NCBI RefSeq assembly: GCF_030813115.1
Contig: NZ_JAUSTY010000010.1
Span: forward strand, 1-64,000
Reading direction: 5' to 3'
From: Bacillus horti
GTDB taxonomy: Bacteria; Bacillota; Bacilli; Caldalkalibacillales; JCM-10596
DNA length: 64,000 nt
In this document: piece by piece, positions 16,407 through 25,424 of the stretch
How the letters are laid out: every line of letters begins with the position of its first letter
How positions within the stretch are numbered: position 1 is the stretch's first letter
The notes under the pieces: generated by a model
Seen by the model: the letters and a program-made list of their open reading frames with translations, nothing else
Databases searched by the model: none
What the model was told of the DNA's origin: nothing
Translations under genes and position numbers: made by a program

Positions 16407-17723
16407 ATGTCAGCAGGAACATGGACAACTCAAAATAAAGTACGCCCAGGTGCGTATGTTAATTTCAAAAGTGAAGCAAGACCTTTAGGAGCTGTAGGAG
16501 ATCGAGGGACAGTAACGATGGCGCTACCATTAAGCTGGGGAGCAGCTAAATCGGTCACTGCGATTGAAGCAGGGGATGATACACGTAGCACTCTAGGCTA
16601 TGACCTTACTAGCCCGGAGCTTCTAGTTGTACGAGAAGCACTAAAACGAGCTAAAACAGTCTTATTATACCGTCTAAACACAGGCACACCTGCTACAGCA
16701 ACAGTTGGTGAGCTTACAGCTACAGCTAAGTTTGGTGGGCTACGAGGAAACGATGTAAGCATCGTAATCAATGAAAGCTTAGATGAAGAAGACCGCTTTG
16801 ATGTGCAGACCTTAGTAGCTGGAGAGGTAGTAGATGTGCAAACTGTAGGACAGATTGAACAGCTAGCTGCGAACGATTGGGTCGTATTTAGTGGTACTGG
16901 TGAGCTGGAAGAAACGGCTGGTGTTCCTCTGTCTGGTGGGGCAAACGGCACAGTTACCAATCAGGATTATGTGGATTATTTAGCAGCTATTGAGGTTCAT
17001 GAGTTTGAAACTGTGGCTCTTACGTCAACGGACAATGCTTTAAAGGAAACATTTGTCTCCTTCTGTAAGCGTCTGAGAGAAGACGAAGGAAAGAAAATTC
17101 AAATTGTAGTGGAAAACTATCCTTTAGCCGATTATGAGGGTGTTATTAGTGTTCGTAACGGTGTTGTGTTAGCTGATGGAACTGAGCTTACAGCAGCTCA
17201 AGCTACAGCATGGGTAGCGGGTGCTTCCGCGGGTGCACAGGTAAATGAATCCCTAACTCATACGGCGTATGATGGAGCGGTGGATGTGCTGCCTAAGCAT
17301 ACAAATACGCAAATTATCCAAGCGCTTCAGCAAGGAGAGTTTATCTTTACTCACCGTAATGGTAGAGCGATTGTTGAACAGGATATTAACTCGTTGCATT
17401 CCTTTACTCCAGCTAAAAATAAGGAGTTCTCTAAGAACCGTGTTGTGCGTGTGCTAGACGGAATTAATCAGGACTTTGTACGTATTTTTAGTGACTTTTA
17501 TATCGGAAAAGTGGATAACAATGAGGATGGACGTAGCTTATTGCAGAATGAATGCGTCAATTACTTAAATATCTTGCAAAACATGAATGCAATTCAAAAC
17601 TTTGCTTCACAGACGGATATCAGTGTTGTACAAGGTGCAGATATCGACAGCGTATATATTGAGACATATGTGCAGCCAGTGGATGCAATTGAAAAAATCT
17701 ACGTCCAAGTGACAGTACGATAA
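16407..17723 (+). CDS. xkdK: Contractile tail sheath protein (XkdK family)
   Basis: The 438-residue protein begins GTWTTQNKVRPGAYVNF, the hallmark N-terminus of XkdK/Myoviridae sheath proteins. Its C-terminal half holds the conserved sheath core (INSLHSFTPAKNKEFSKNRV, then NDEDGRSLLQNECV-like and VYIETYVQPVDAIEKIYV). It polymerises around the tube and contracts on target binding. The gene is preceded directly by AAGGAGG. Its presence marks the particle as contractile (R-type) rather than flexible. Length is normal for the family. Confidence 0.93.
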   Translation: MSAGTWTTQNKVRPGAYVNFKSEARPLGAVGDRGTVTMALPLSWGAAKSVTAIEAGDDTRSTLGYDLTSPELLVVREALKRAKTVLLYRLNTGTPATATVGELTATAKFGGLRGNDVSIVINESLDEEDRFDVQTLVAGEVVDVQTVGQIEQLAANDWVVFSGTGELEETAGVPLSGGANGTVTNQDYVDYLAAIEVHEFETVALTSTDNALKETFVSFCKRLREDEGKKIQIVVENYPLADYEGVISVRNGVVLADGTELTAAQATAWVAGASAGAQVNESLTHTAYDGAVDVLPKHTNTQIIQALQQGEFIFTHRNGRAIVEQDINSLHSFTPAKNKEFSKNRVVRVLDGINQDFVRIFSDFYIGKVDNNEDGRSLLQNECVNYLNILQNMNAIQNFASQTDISVVQGADIDSVYIETYVQPVDAIEKIYVQVTVR

Positions 17724-17738
17724 GGAGAGTGAACAAAT

Positions 17739-18200
17739 ATGGCATTTTTGAGAGAACAGGATACGATCAGTGGTAAGCATGCCAAGGCGTATGCGACGAT
17801 TAATGGGACACAGCATGAATTATTTTATGCGAAATCTTTAGAAACAACTATTGAGAAAAACAAAGCGGATGTGCCTGTTTTAGGGAAAACAAACGTTGGT
17901 AAAAAGGCAGCGGGCTGGAGTGGTACAGGAACTCTCACGATCTATTATATTTCGTCTTTATTCCGGGACCTTACGCTTGAATATATCCAATCGGGCAAGG
18001 ATTTTTACTTTGACTTAATGATCGTCAATGAGGATCCAGCTTCACGTGCTGGTAAACAAACCGTTGTTTTGAAGAACTGTAATCTAGATAGTGTCATTGC
18101 AGCTAAGTTTGACGCTACCTCAGACGACATGCTGGAGGAAGAGCTATCCTTTACGTTTGATGATTACTCTATTCCTACTAAATTTTCACCTGTTGTTTAA
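17739..18200 (+). CDS. xkdM: Tail tube protein (XkdM family)
   Basis: The 153-residue protein starts MAFLREQDTISGKHAKAYA and is followed by a beta-rich body. It matches the XkdM/DUF2001 core-tail protein in size and in position right after the sheath gene, as in PBSX. It forms hexameric rings of the inner tube that is driven into the target cell. AAGGAGAG lies upstream. A long hairpin follows at 18270-18309. Confidence 0.9.
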   Translation: MAFLREQDTISGKHAKAYATINGTQHELFYAKSLETTIEKNKADVPVLGKTNVGKKAAGWSGTGTLTIYYISSLFRDLTLEYIQSGKDFYFDLMIVNEDPASRAGKQTVVLKNCNLDSVIAAKFDATSDDMLEEELSFTFDDYSIPTKFSPVV

Positions 18201-18269
18201 GAGATAACTAACCGTTCATACAGTTATGGATAACGTCTAGTATAGAATGATCTACCACAACTATTAAAC

Positions 18270-18309
18270 AGATAGCTACTAAATGAAACTCTCATTCTAG
18301 TAGCTATCT
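18270..18309 (+). terminator. Strong hairpin between tube and chaperone genes (attenuating terminator)
   Basis: AGATAGCTACTA (18270-18281) pairs perfectly with TAGTAGCTATCT (18298-18309). Inside it AATGA pairs with TCATT, giving about 17 bp closed by a 5-base loop. The following T tract is weak (TTATCTAT). It may partly terminate, or stabilise the abundant sheath-tube mRNA, lowering expression of downstream assembly genes. Confidence 0.65.
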
Positions 18310-18354
18310 TTATCTATATAAAAAATGCACACATATTAGAGGAGGCTTCAACCT

Positions 18355-18777
18355 ATGAGTGAATTACAAGCTTTTTTTGCCCAGAACGTAAAGGCAGATG
18401 TTACAGAGAATTTTATTGTATCCGAGCGTTTTAAAGGACAGGATGGTAAACCTATTCCGTGGAAGCTTCGGACAATGACAGAAGCAGAGAATGAGGAGAT
18501 CAGAAAGTCTGCGACAACCCGTGTTAAGCAAAAGAGAGGCACGTATGCAGCTGAAACGAATCATAACGAATATATGGTTAAGCTTGTCGTTGCAAGTGTG
18601 GTCCATCCCGATTTGAAAAACGCTGAGCTACAAAAATCCTACGGTGTCATGGGAGCAGATATGCTACTCAAGGAAATGCTATTCCCTGGGGAATATGGCA
18701 AGCTAGCAGGAAAAGTAGTAGAAATGAACGGCTTCGATGAGGACATTAATGACTTAATGGACGAAGCAAAAAACTAA
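18355..18777 (+). CDS. xkdN: Tail assembly chaperone (XkdN family), zero-frame product
   Basis: The 140-residue protein sits between tube and tape measure, where lambda has gpG and PBSX has XkdN. It has the family core KAELQKSYGVMGADMLLKEM-like (LQKSYGVMGADMLLKEMLF) and an acidic C-terminus. It chaperones the tape measure and is absent from the finished tail. The last codons are GCA AAA AAC TAA, which contain the slippery heptamer A AAA AAC directly before the stop. Shifting -1 joins it to the 45-codon frame at 18801-18938, giving a 194-residue fusion. Confidence 0.88.
   Translation: MSELQAFFAQNVKADVTENFIVSERFKGQDGKPIPWKLRTMTEAENEEIRKSATTRVKQKRGTYAAETNHNEYMVKLVVASVVHPDLKNAELQKSYGVMGADMLLKEMLFPGEYGKLAGKVVEMNGFDEDINDLMDEAKN
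18768..18774 (+). other. Programmed -1 ribosomal frameshift site
   Basis: A AAA AAC in the correct X XXY YYZ phase immediately precedes the TAA of the chaperone gene. After slippage, reading continues CTA ATC AAG GAG and on, without a stop, into the frame at 18801. This is the standard gpG/gpGT-type arrangement of tail chaperones. Confidence 0.85.
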
Positions 18778-18800
18778 TCAAGGAGGGTGACGGCGAAACG

Positions 18801-18938
18801 ATGTACGCCTATTACGCCCTCCACGAGTTAAAAATCTTACCACACGATCTCGCCAATATGTCCATGCGACAAAAGGCTATGATTTTCGCCATGATTGAAG
18901 AGCGGGTGCGGGAGGAGAAGCGGAAGATGAAGAAATAA
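18801..18938 (+). CDS. Frameshift extension of the tail assembly chaperone
   Basis: The 45 residues (from MYAYYALHELKILP) are rich in Glu, Arg and Lys at the C-terminus. It lies in the -1 frame relative to the chaperone gene and is open back to the slippery site at 18768. As a free gene its ATG is badly spaced (14 bases) from AAGGAGGG, so it is most likely made only as the C-terminal part of a chaperone fusion that recruits the tape measure. Confidence 0.8.
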   Translation: MYAYYALHELKILPHDLANMSMRQKAMIFAMIEERVREEKRKMKK

Positions 18939-19008
18939 ATAAGAGATTTGTTGCTTGGTGAATTCTGTTAAAAAACTCCTATATTTAATGTAGAAAGGAG
19001 GAGGTAGT

Positions 19009-20880
19009 TTGGCAGAGGAAAGTAATGACCAAGTAAAGGCAGCGGAAAAAGAGAGTAGTGACTTTATAAAAGCTTTAAAGAAAATTCATAAGGCAAGTAA
19101 TATCATTGAGAAAGTACAAAAAAATGTATTTGTAAAAGCCACAACAAAAATTTTTACTGGTACCGTTCAAGCCGTAGATAGTGTTGTTCAAGCTGCTAAT
19201 CAGAGAATCAACGCTGAACAAAGATTAGCGTCTGTGATGAGTAGAAACAGAGGAGTAACTAGTGAAGGGATTCAACTTGTATCGGATTACGCCCAAGAGT
19301 TAACAAAAACAACAGCTATAGCATCAAATGTTGGGTTGACAGGTTTTTCCCAATTAGCTACTCACGTTGAAGAACCCCAAAATCTGAAGGATTTAGGTGA
19401 CTCATTATACAATCTTGCAACTAAGATGCATGGCACGGAAGTTAGTGCTGAAAACATGACTAAGGTTGCAGATATTATGGGTGAAGCTTTGAGTGGTAAA
19501 ACAGATGCATTAACTAAAAATGGATTTGTGCTTACTGAGCAACAGGAAAATATCTTTAAATATGGTACGGAGTTAGAAAAAACAACTGAGTTAATAGGTT
19601 TAATTGAAGGAGAAATTGGAGGATTGGCTGAAGCAATGGCTAATACACCTGAAGGTCAAATACAACAAATGAAGAACTCATGGAATGACGTGATGGAGGT
19701 CATTGGTTTTGGATTAATCCCAGTGATATTAGAATTTGTAAATCTAATTAATGAAAATATGCCTATTATAGAAGAAATATTTATGAACGTATTTTACGTT
19801 GTATTCGGCTTATTAGAACATCTTACTACTATTGTCGGGGATACAGTTTCGTTTTTCGTTGATAACTGGTCAATGATTTCGCCAGTTATTTGGGGTGTAG
19901 TTGCAGCTTTAGGAGCATTTCTCCTAATGGCATATGGTGCGACTATTGCTACGAAAATGTGGACAGTAGTTACAAAAGCTTTAACAGTAGCTAAAGCAGC
20001 ATTTCATGCTGTTATGAAGCTAAATCCATTTGTTTTTATTATTTCCCTAATTGTCGGGCTTATTGTCTATCTTCTTCGACTGTGGCAGACAAAAGATCAA
20101 TTTGCTGAAGCAATTATGAAAGCTTGGATTGCCATTCAAAACTTTTTTGATCAAGTACCTATCTTTTTTGTGAAAGTTTGGAATGGAATTGTAAATGGAA
20201 TTATGGATATGAGAGTAAGTGTACTAGAGGAATTCGATAAGTTAATTAACGGAGTTATTTCAGGGATAAACTGGTTGATGGAGAAATCAAATCAATATCT
20301 AGGTACTAGTTTTGAGATGATAGGAACTGTCGACTTTGCCACTAAAGAAGCAGCTAAGGCTGAGGTTTTGAGAAGACGTGGCGAAGAAAAAGTGAATGAT
20401 ATGACTGAGAAAGCTGCTCAAAAAGCGTTACAAAGAGATCACAACCTTATAGATATGTTCGAGAAGAGAGCTGAAAACAGAGCTAAGAAAGCGGCTGAAA
20501 AAGAAGAACGTTTTTCAATGCCAAATCTTAGTGAGGTTTTTGGCACTGCCTCATCAGGAATAACTATAGAAAATCCAGGTGGTTTTGATTCAACTGGATT
20601 CGATTCACCAGTTACAGACGATTTAGTCGGAGACATAGGCAAAGTAGGAGAGGTAGGAAAGATAAGAGACTCCGTAGATGTATCAAGTGAGGACATCAAA
20701 ATGATGCGTGAGCTAGCTGAAATGAAAAACATCCAGAACTTTGTGTCGCTGACTCCAAGTGTGAGTGTACAGACCGGAGATATTACTAGCGGGCATGACA
20801 TAGATACAATTATTAATCGCATTACAAACACATTAGAAACACAAATCGCCTCTGGTGCTAAAGGAGTGTGGAAGGTGTGA
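19009..20880 (+). CDS. Tail tape measure protein (XkdO-like)
   Basis: The 623-residue protein has a long helical N-terminus and a conserved tape-measure core (LADIMGEALSGKTDALTKNGF-like: ADIMGEALSGKTDALTKNGF). Hydrophobic helices lie near 285-320 and 335-355, a Lys/Glu coiled coil near 440-500, and a C-terminal baseplate-binding segment. It sets tail length; at about 1.5 angstrom per residue, known from other tails, the tube would be roughly 90 nm. The TTG start follows AAAGGAGGAGG. It is AT-richer than its neighbours by eye and shorter than PBSX XkdO, suggesting module exchange. Confidence 0.9.
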   Translation: MAEESNDQVKAAEKESSDFIKALKKIHKASNIIEKVQKNVFVKATTKIFTGTVQAVDSVVQAANQRINAEQRLASVMSRNRGVTSEGIQLVSDYAQELTKTTAIASNVGLTGFSQLATHVEEPQNLKDLGDSLYNLATKMHGTEVSAENMTKVADIMGEALSGKTDALTKNGFVLTEQQENIFKYGTELEKTTELIGLIEGEIGGLAEAMANTPEGQIQQMKNSWNDVMEVIGFGLIPVILEFVNLINENMPIIEEIFMNVFYVVFGLLEHLTTIVGDTVSFFVDNWSMISPVIWGVVAALGAFLLMAYGATIATKMWTVVTKALTVAKAAFHAVMKLNPFVFIISLIVGLIVYLLRLWQTKDQFAEAIMKAWIAIQNFFDQVPIFFVKVWNGIVNGIMDMRVSVLEEFDKLINGVISGINWLMEKSNQYLGTSFEMIGTVDFATKEAAKAEVLRRRGEEKVNDMTEKAAQKALQRDHNLIDMFEKRAENRAKKAAEKEERFSMPNLSEVFGTASSGITIENPGGFDSTGFDSPVTDDLVGDIGKVGEVGKIRDSVDVSSEDIKMMRELAEMKNIQNFVSLTPSVSVQTGDITSGHDIDTIINRITNTLETQIASGAKGVWKV

Positions 20881-21581
20881 GTGAATACGGCATTTGGTTA
20901 AGCTTTAATAATCAGGAGGAAGGTTTTCCACTACCTATTAATCCCGACTCTATTGAAATCAGCACAGGGGGTAGAGGGACAACCTATGATATATCTGCTT
21001 TAGGAGAAATCAATGTCATCAAAGATCCTACTTTAACGGAGTATTCATTTTCAGGTATATTCCCTGCGGATGATCATGCCTATCCGTTTATTACGGCTAA
21101 ATACCGAAGAACAACATCAAAATATATAGAGCTTATTGAAGAATGGATGAAATCTAATCGTCCTATTCGCTTTGTGTTTACAGGAAAGTCCTTTGATATA
21201 AACATGCCTGCAAGCATAGAGAGCTTTCAATATAAAGAGGTTGCTGGAAGTGGAGGAGATCTTGAATACTCCTTAAAGCTGAAAAAGTATGTCTTTTATG
21301 CTGCTAAAAAAGCGACTGTTGTATCTCCGTCTACAGGAACCTCAGCTCCAGTACTTCAAAAGGAAAAAGAGCCTCGGCCGAATGAAAACGCTCAGCCGAA
21401 AACGTATACGTTAGCTGCTGGAGATTCTTTATGGGCTGTAGCACAAAAGGTTTTAGGGAATGGAGCAAGGTGGCCTGAAATCCAACAGCTAAATGGAATC
21501 ACTGATGCCGAAATCAAGCGGTTGCCCATAGGAAAGATACTTAAGTTACCTGACACCAAAGGTGGCGCTGCCCATGCTTGA
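20877..21581 (+). CDS. xkdP: LysM-containing baseplate/tube-tip protein (XkdP family)
   Basis: The roughly 234-residue protein has an N-terminal baseplate domain (GIWLSFNNQEEGFPLPINP), typical of XkdP and gp53-like proteins. Its C-terminal LysM domain (YTLAAGDSLWAVAQKVLG, about 178-228) binds peptidoglycan. The GTG at 20877 is chosen because AAAGGAG is well spaced; a GTG three codons earlier is too near. The start overlaps the tape-measure stop (GTGTGA), indicating translational coupling. Confidence 0.9.
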   Translation: MSEYGIWLSFNNQEEGFPLPINPDSIEISTGGRGTTYDISALGEINVIKDPTLTEYSFSGIFPADDHAYPFITAKYRRTTSKYIELIEEWMKSNRPIRFVFTGKSFDINMPASIESFQYKEVAGSGGDLEYSLKLKKYVFYAAKKATVVSPSTGTSAPVLQKEKEPRPNENAQPKTYTLAAGDSLWAVAQKVLGNGARWPEIQQLNGITDAEIKRLPIGKILKLPDTKGGAAHA

Positions 21582-22545
21582 AGTACTTTTAGATAATAAG
21601 GATGGGAAGGTATGGGATATCTCTGGGATTGTTACCGATGTGAATTGGAAGACCAATCGTTTGGGACAGCCGGGAAGCTTAAACTTTGCTTTGATAAAAG
21701 GTGCTAAGCATTATCAGTCTAAGGATTTTAAGTATGCAAATGGAGATATTGTACGAGTAAAGTATAAGGATCACAATATGTTTTACGGCTACATTTTTAA
21801 CATTGAAAGTAGTTTAGATGAGAATGTTAAGATCTTAGCATATGATCAGCTTCGGTATCTCAAGAATTCGGATATGTATACTTTTTCTAACGTTACGGCT
21901 ACAGAGATTATTCAAAAAATAGCTAGCGACTATAGCTTACAAACTGGTAGATTAGACGACAGTGGCTACCGCATACCTAGTATGGTAGAAGACGGTACAA
22001 GTCTCATCGATGTGATCGACAAAGCCATCGTGTATACCCTTTGGCACACGAATCAGCACTTTGTGCTTTTTGACGATTTTGGCTCCCTTTCCTTGAGGAA
22101 TGTTGAGGATATGTTAGTAGATTTTTATATCGGTGATTGGAGCTTGCTCTACGATTTTAAATCAACTGTATCCATTGATAGTGATACGTATAACCAGATT
22201 AAACTGTATAAGGATGATCAGGAGACAGGCGAACGTAAGTTATATAAGGCTGAAGACAGTGTCAACATTGCAAAATGGGGAATGCTACAACTCTATCAAA
22301 GTGTGGATGAGGATAAAAATGAGGCTCAGATTGGAGAGCTGTTAGATCAATTGTCTACACTTAAAAATAGGGAGACCAAAACGATGAAAGTAGAGGCAAT
22401 AGGGGATATTCGTGTGCGAGCAGGATGCTACGTCCCTATTGTTATTGAGCAGTATGGGATTAATCAGCCCTTTCTTGTGAATGAGTGCCAGCATCGCATT
22501 GATGGAGCTGGGCATACAATGTCCTTGGAATTGAAGGTGATATAA
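21574..22545 (+). CDS. xkdQ: Baseplate hub/spike protein (XkdQ family)
   Basis: The 323-residue protein begins MLEVLLDNKDGKVWDISG, typical of the XkdQ/gpD-like hub that joins tube and spike. It contains the conserved LAYDQLRYLKNSD segment (ILAYDQLRYLKNSDMY, about 86-101). The ATG at 21574 has AAAGGTGG upstream and overlaps the xkdP end by 8 bases; a GTG 12 bases earlier is less likely. Order and overlaps are exactly those of PBSX. Confidence 0.9.
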   Translation: MLEVLLDNKDGKVWDISGIVTDVNWKTNRLGQPGSLNFALIKGAKHYQSKDFKYANGDIVRVKYKDHNMFYGYIFNIESSLDENVKILAYDQLRYLKNSDMYTFSNVTATEIIQKIASDYSLQTGRLDDSGYRIPSMVEDGTSLIDVIDKAIVYTLWHTNQHFVLFDDFGSLSLRNVEDMLVDFYIGDWSLLYDFKSTVSIDSDTYNQIKLYKDDQETGERKLYKAEDSVNIAKWGMLQLYQSVDEDKNEAQIGELLDQLSTLKNRETKTMKVEAIGDIRVRAGCYVPIVIEQYGINQPFLVNECQHRIDGAGHTMSLELKVI

Positions 22546-22901
22546 TGGCCAATTTATTAGAAATGATTAAACAAGCGGGATTAGACGCAATGGAAGCCTC
22601 TAATCCTCTGCATATTTTATATGGCAAAGTGCTAAAAAATAATCCGCTGGAGGTTAACGTTGACCAACGTTTTACACTCTCATCGGATTTTTTAATTGTT
22701 CCAGAGCATCTCACTCGGTATGAGGTAGATTTGACACATCAGCATGAGGTGATCGTTGATGGTGTGAATGTCACTACGAGGAACGCTTTGCCAGAGAAGT
22801 TGGTAATTAGAGAGGGACTTTCTGAAGGGGATCCGATTATTCTCCTTCGTGTCCAAGGCGGTCAAAAATACCTCATTATGGATAAGGTGGCGAGCGGATG
22901 A
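22545..22901 (+). CDS. xkdR: Baseplate protein, DUF2577 (XkdR family)
   Basis: The 118-residue protein begins MANLLEMIKQAGLDAMEASNP with NPLHILYGKVL, the DUF2577 signature. Members are beta-rich and include an OB-like fold near the tail spike. The ATG overlaps the xkdQ stop by one base. In PBSX this gene has the same place. Its exact role in the baseplate is not established. Confidence 0.87.
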   Translation: MANLLEMIKQAGLDAMEASNPLHILYGKVLKNNPLEVNVDQRFTLSSDFLIVPEHLTRYEVDLTHQHEVIVDGVNVTTRNALPEKLVIREGLSEGDPIILLRVQGGQKYLIMDKVASG

Positions 22902-23320
22902 TACCGGCAGGTGGTCAATTGAGGAATGCGCAGCTACAAGAGATAGAGCAGCCATCATTAACGTGGAAGCTAGATTTAGCTGCAAAGAAAATAACAGGTC
23001 GAACAGATAACCTAGATGCTATTAAGCAGGCTGTCTTTAAAGTTTTGCAAACAAGGCGTTTTGAGCATTTGATCTACAGTTCCGATTATGGACATGAGCT
23101 AGATTTATTAATTGGAGACTCTCCTCTCCTTGTTCAATCGGAAATGAATAGGTTACTTAGAGAGGCTATAGAGCAGGATGATCGAATCGAAAGTGTAGAA
23201 AATGTACAGACGAGTGTTCAGGGAGAAAATGTTACTGTGCGATGCACAGTAGTAACTCAATACGGAGACTTTGATATTGAACAGGAGGTGGAAAGGAATG
23301 TATCAGCATCTCACCTATGA
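22898..23320 (+). CDS. xkdS: Baseplate wedge protein, DUF2634 (XkdS family, gp25-like)
   Basis: The 140-residue protein contains the lysozyme-like gp25/W fold signature KVLQTRRFEHLIYSSDYGHEL (about 48-68) and DLLIGDSPLLVQSEMNRLL. These proteins staple the sheath to the baseplate. It overlaps xkdR by 4 bases and the following baseplate J gene by 23, so the baseplate genes are translationally coupled. Confidence 0.9.
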   Translation: MIPAGGQLRNAQLQEIEQPSLTWKLDLAAKKITGRTDNLDAIKQAVFKVLQTRRFEHLIYSSDYGHELDLLIGDSPLLVQSEMNRLLREAIEQDDRIESVENVQTSVQGENVTVRCTVVTQYGDFDIEQEVERNVSASHL

Positions 23321-24413
23321 TTTTATTCTAAATCGTATGCTTGGAAGAGTGCCTAATAATATTGATAAAAGAGAAGGTTCAATTATCTATGACGCATTAG
23401 CTCCCGCGGCAGCAGAATTATCTCAAATGTATATTGAGCTTGATCTTAATGCAACGCTTTCTTTTGCAGATACGGCTACAGGTGAATTTTTGGAGAAGCG
23501 AACGGCTGAGTTTGGGATTAATCGTAAGCCTGCCACCAGAGCTAGGCGGAAGGGATTATTCTATGGAAACGGAAACGAGCCTATTGCCGTTCCAATTGGG
23601 AGTCGCTTCTCCATTGAGGATCAGAGCTTTAGAGTCGTTACTCAATTGTCGCTTGGACAATACGAGCTTGAAGGTGAAAGCACAGGAATTGTGGGTAATC
23701 AGCAGTTTGGCGCTCTTTTACCGATTACCTTTATTCAAGGTCTTGTCCGTGCAGAGCTTACGGATATTTTAGTTCCTGGGGAAGACGCTGAAAGTGATGA
23801 GTCGTTACGTCAGCGCTTTTATGACACTGTTAATGAGCAGCCTTTTGGTGGGAACATTGCAGACTATAATCAGAAAATCAATTCCATTCAGGGAGTAGGA
23901 GGAGTAAAGGTGTTCCCTACATGGCAAGGAGGCGGTACAGTTCGATGTACCATCATTGCCAGTGACTTTTCCAAACCTACTAATGATCTAATAGATGAAG
24001 TGCAAACGATTATAGACCCTGAAATCAACAGTGGGCAAGGAAATGGATTTGCTCCTATTGGACACTCTGTCACTATAGCTGGAGTAGATGATGTAACGAT
24101 AGATATTGAAACCACAGTCATTTTAGCAGATGAAATGACAGTAGGACAAGTACAGGCAGATATTGAGAATGCTATTGAGGAATATCTACTTACTCTCCGT
24201 AGGTCTTGGAAGGATGAAGATCGCCTTATCGTTCGTACGGCTCAGATCGAATCACGTATTCTAACTGTATCTGGTGTAGTTGATGTTTCTGAAACCCGCT
24301 TAAATGGATCAGCAGCTAATGTTGAACTCCCTGAAGAGCAGATTCCTGTTCGAGGGCAGGTTTTGATTAATGGTGATGTTGAGAGTCTTGAGCAGGTAGA
24401 GGCTGAAGAATGA
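23298..24413 (+). CDS. xkdT: Baseplate J family protein (XkdT)
   Basis: The 371-residue protein has the baseplate J core: REGSIIYDALAPAAAELSQMY near residues 24-44, then GEDAESDESLRQRFYDTV and GGNIADYNQKINSIQGVGGVKV-like segments (IADYNQKINSIQGVGGVKV). It forms the wedge with gp25-like XkdS. The ATG at 23298 follows AGGAGGTGGAAAGGA; an upstream in-frame start at 23271 lacks a ribosome site. Full length for the family. Confidence 0.93.
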   Translation: MYQHLTYDFILNRMLGRVPNNIDKREGSIIYDALAPAAAELSQMYIELDLNATLSFADTATGEFLEKRTAEFGINRKPATRARRKGLFYGNGNEPIAVPIGSRFSIEDQSFRVVTQLSLGQYELEGESTGIVGNQQFGALLPITFIQGLVRAELTDILVPGEDAESDESLRQRFYDTVNEQPFGGNIADYNQKINSIQGVGGVKVFPTWQGGGTVRCTIIASDFSKPTNDLIDEVQTIIDPEINSGQGNGFAPIGHSVTIAGVDDVTIDIETTVILADEMTVGQVQADIENAIEEYLLTLRRSWKDEDRLIVRTAQIESRILTVSGVVDVSETRLNGSAANVELPEEQIPVRGQVLINGDVESLEQVEAEE

Positions 24414-24527
24414 GGAGAAACTACTTGGAGTTATCAACAAGATGTGTAGCTAAGAGAAAAGGGTAGCAATAGAATTTAGGAACCACTAGCCGTTAATAAA
24501 TGAAAGTAAGGCAGGTGAGAGAAATAT

Positions 24528-25145
24528 ATGAGGGCAACTAAGACAGGTGTAAGTAACTCTAACAAAAGGTTAATGGGATACTTACCTGAGTTTTATCACG
24601 ATATAGTGGATTTTGTTCAGTTAACAGATACCCAAGAAGCTGAAATCATTAGCTCAAAGCAAGCGATTCAGCTCCTTTTTGATAATCAATTTGTCATGTC
24701 TAGTGATGAACGAGCGGTAAGACGTAGGGAAAGAATGCTAGGTATTCAAGCTGATCCTACTAGGGAAACCCTAGATTTTCGTAAAAAAAGGATTGTTAAC
24801 CGGTATTCGACCAAGCCCCCTTTTACCATGAGGTATTTGCAGGATCGATTAGACTTCCTTGTAGGAGCAGGACGAGCTATTACTAGTGTTGATCCAGAAG
24901 CCTTTGTTTTGAAGGTTACTGTTGATATAGAAAATGCGGACATCTTTAAAGAGGTGGAGCATACCATTAAGACCATTAAGCCTGCTAATATCGTCTACCA
25001 GCAGGAAACAGCTTTATGGGACTCCATTGAGTTAAAAGAGCATATTACAAGGCGTACGATAACTCGGCAAACTCGGCTTTCAACAAGCTGGCAGCTAGGA
25101 CGTACGCCTTTTGCAACGGCAAGTGAGGAGGTTGTAGTTAAGTGA
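24528..25145 (+). CDS. xkdU: Baseplate wedge/tail protein, DUF2313 (XkdU/YmfQ family)
   Basis: The 205-residue protein begins with RLMGYLPEFYHDIVDF and contains RERMLGIQADPTRETLDFRKKRI (split: ERMLGIQADPTRETLDFRKK), hallmarks of the XkdU/YmfQ family, the P2 gpI-like wedge that anchors the fibre. AGGCAGGTGAGAG is upstream. A 114-base non-coding gap separates it from xkdT. It overlaps the next gene by four bases (GTGATAA region). Confidence 0.9.
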   Translation: MRATKTGVSNSNKRLMGYLPEFYHDIVDFVQLTDTQEAEIISSKQAIQLLFDNQFVMSSDERAVRRRERMLGIQADPTRETLDFRKKRIVNRYSTKPPFTMRYLQDRLDFLVGAGRAITSVDPEAFVLKVTVDIENADIFKEVEHTIKTIKPANIVYQQETALWDSIELKEHITRRTITRQTRLSTSWQLGRTPFATASEEVVVK

Positions 25146-25423
25146 TAACAGTTGAATTTTTACAAGAGGTAGCAGCCTTTGTAGATCGTAAGATTGATCG
25201 GGTTGTGTTAAATGGAACGTATGAGATTGATGAGTTTGAGATAAAGAACCTAACCAACGAAACAGTTGTTATGCAATACATGATTCCTAATGGATCAGTG
25301 AGTACAATCTCTCTCATTGAATTGAGGGACGAAGATGGTGGAATTATTTCATCCAACTCAGTAAATATTCCTGTAACAGCAGATACTCTAATGCTACAGA
25401 GTATTGAGATAGGGGAGGGGTAA
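25142..25423 (+). CDS. Small beta-rich tail protein of unknown role
   Basis: The 93-residue protein is beta-rich and acidic (RVVLNGTYEIDEFEIKNLTN). It lies between xkdU and the first fibre gene and overlaps xkdU by 4 bases. Similar small proteins at this place in Bacillus tail operons are often misnamed ketopantoate hydroxymethyltransferase. Nothing here supports that enzyme. A fibre-adaptor role is plausible from position. Confidence 0.7.
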   Translation: MITVEFLQEVAAFVDRKIDRVVLNGTYEIDEFEIKNLTNETVVMQYMIPNGSVSTISLIELRDEDGGIISSNSVNIPVTADTLMLQSIEIGEG

Positions 25424-25424
25424 T

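Noticed and set aside
25142-25423. Ketopantoate hydroxymethyltransferase
   Set aside because: That name circulates for similar small tail proteins, but 93 residues cannot hold the enzyme fold and no catalytic motif is present.
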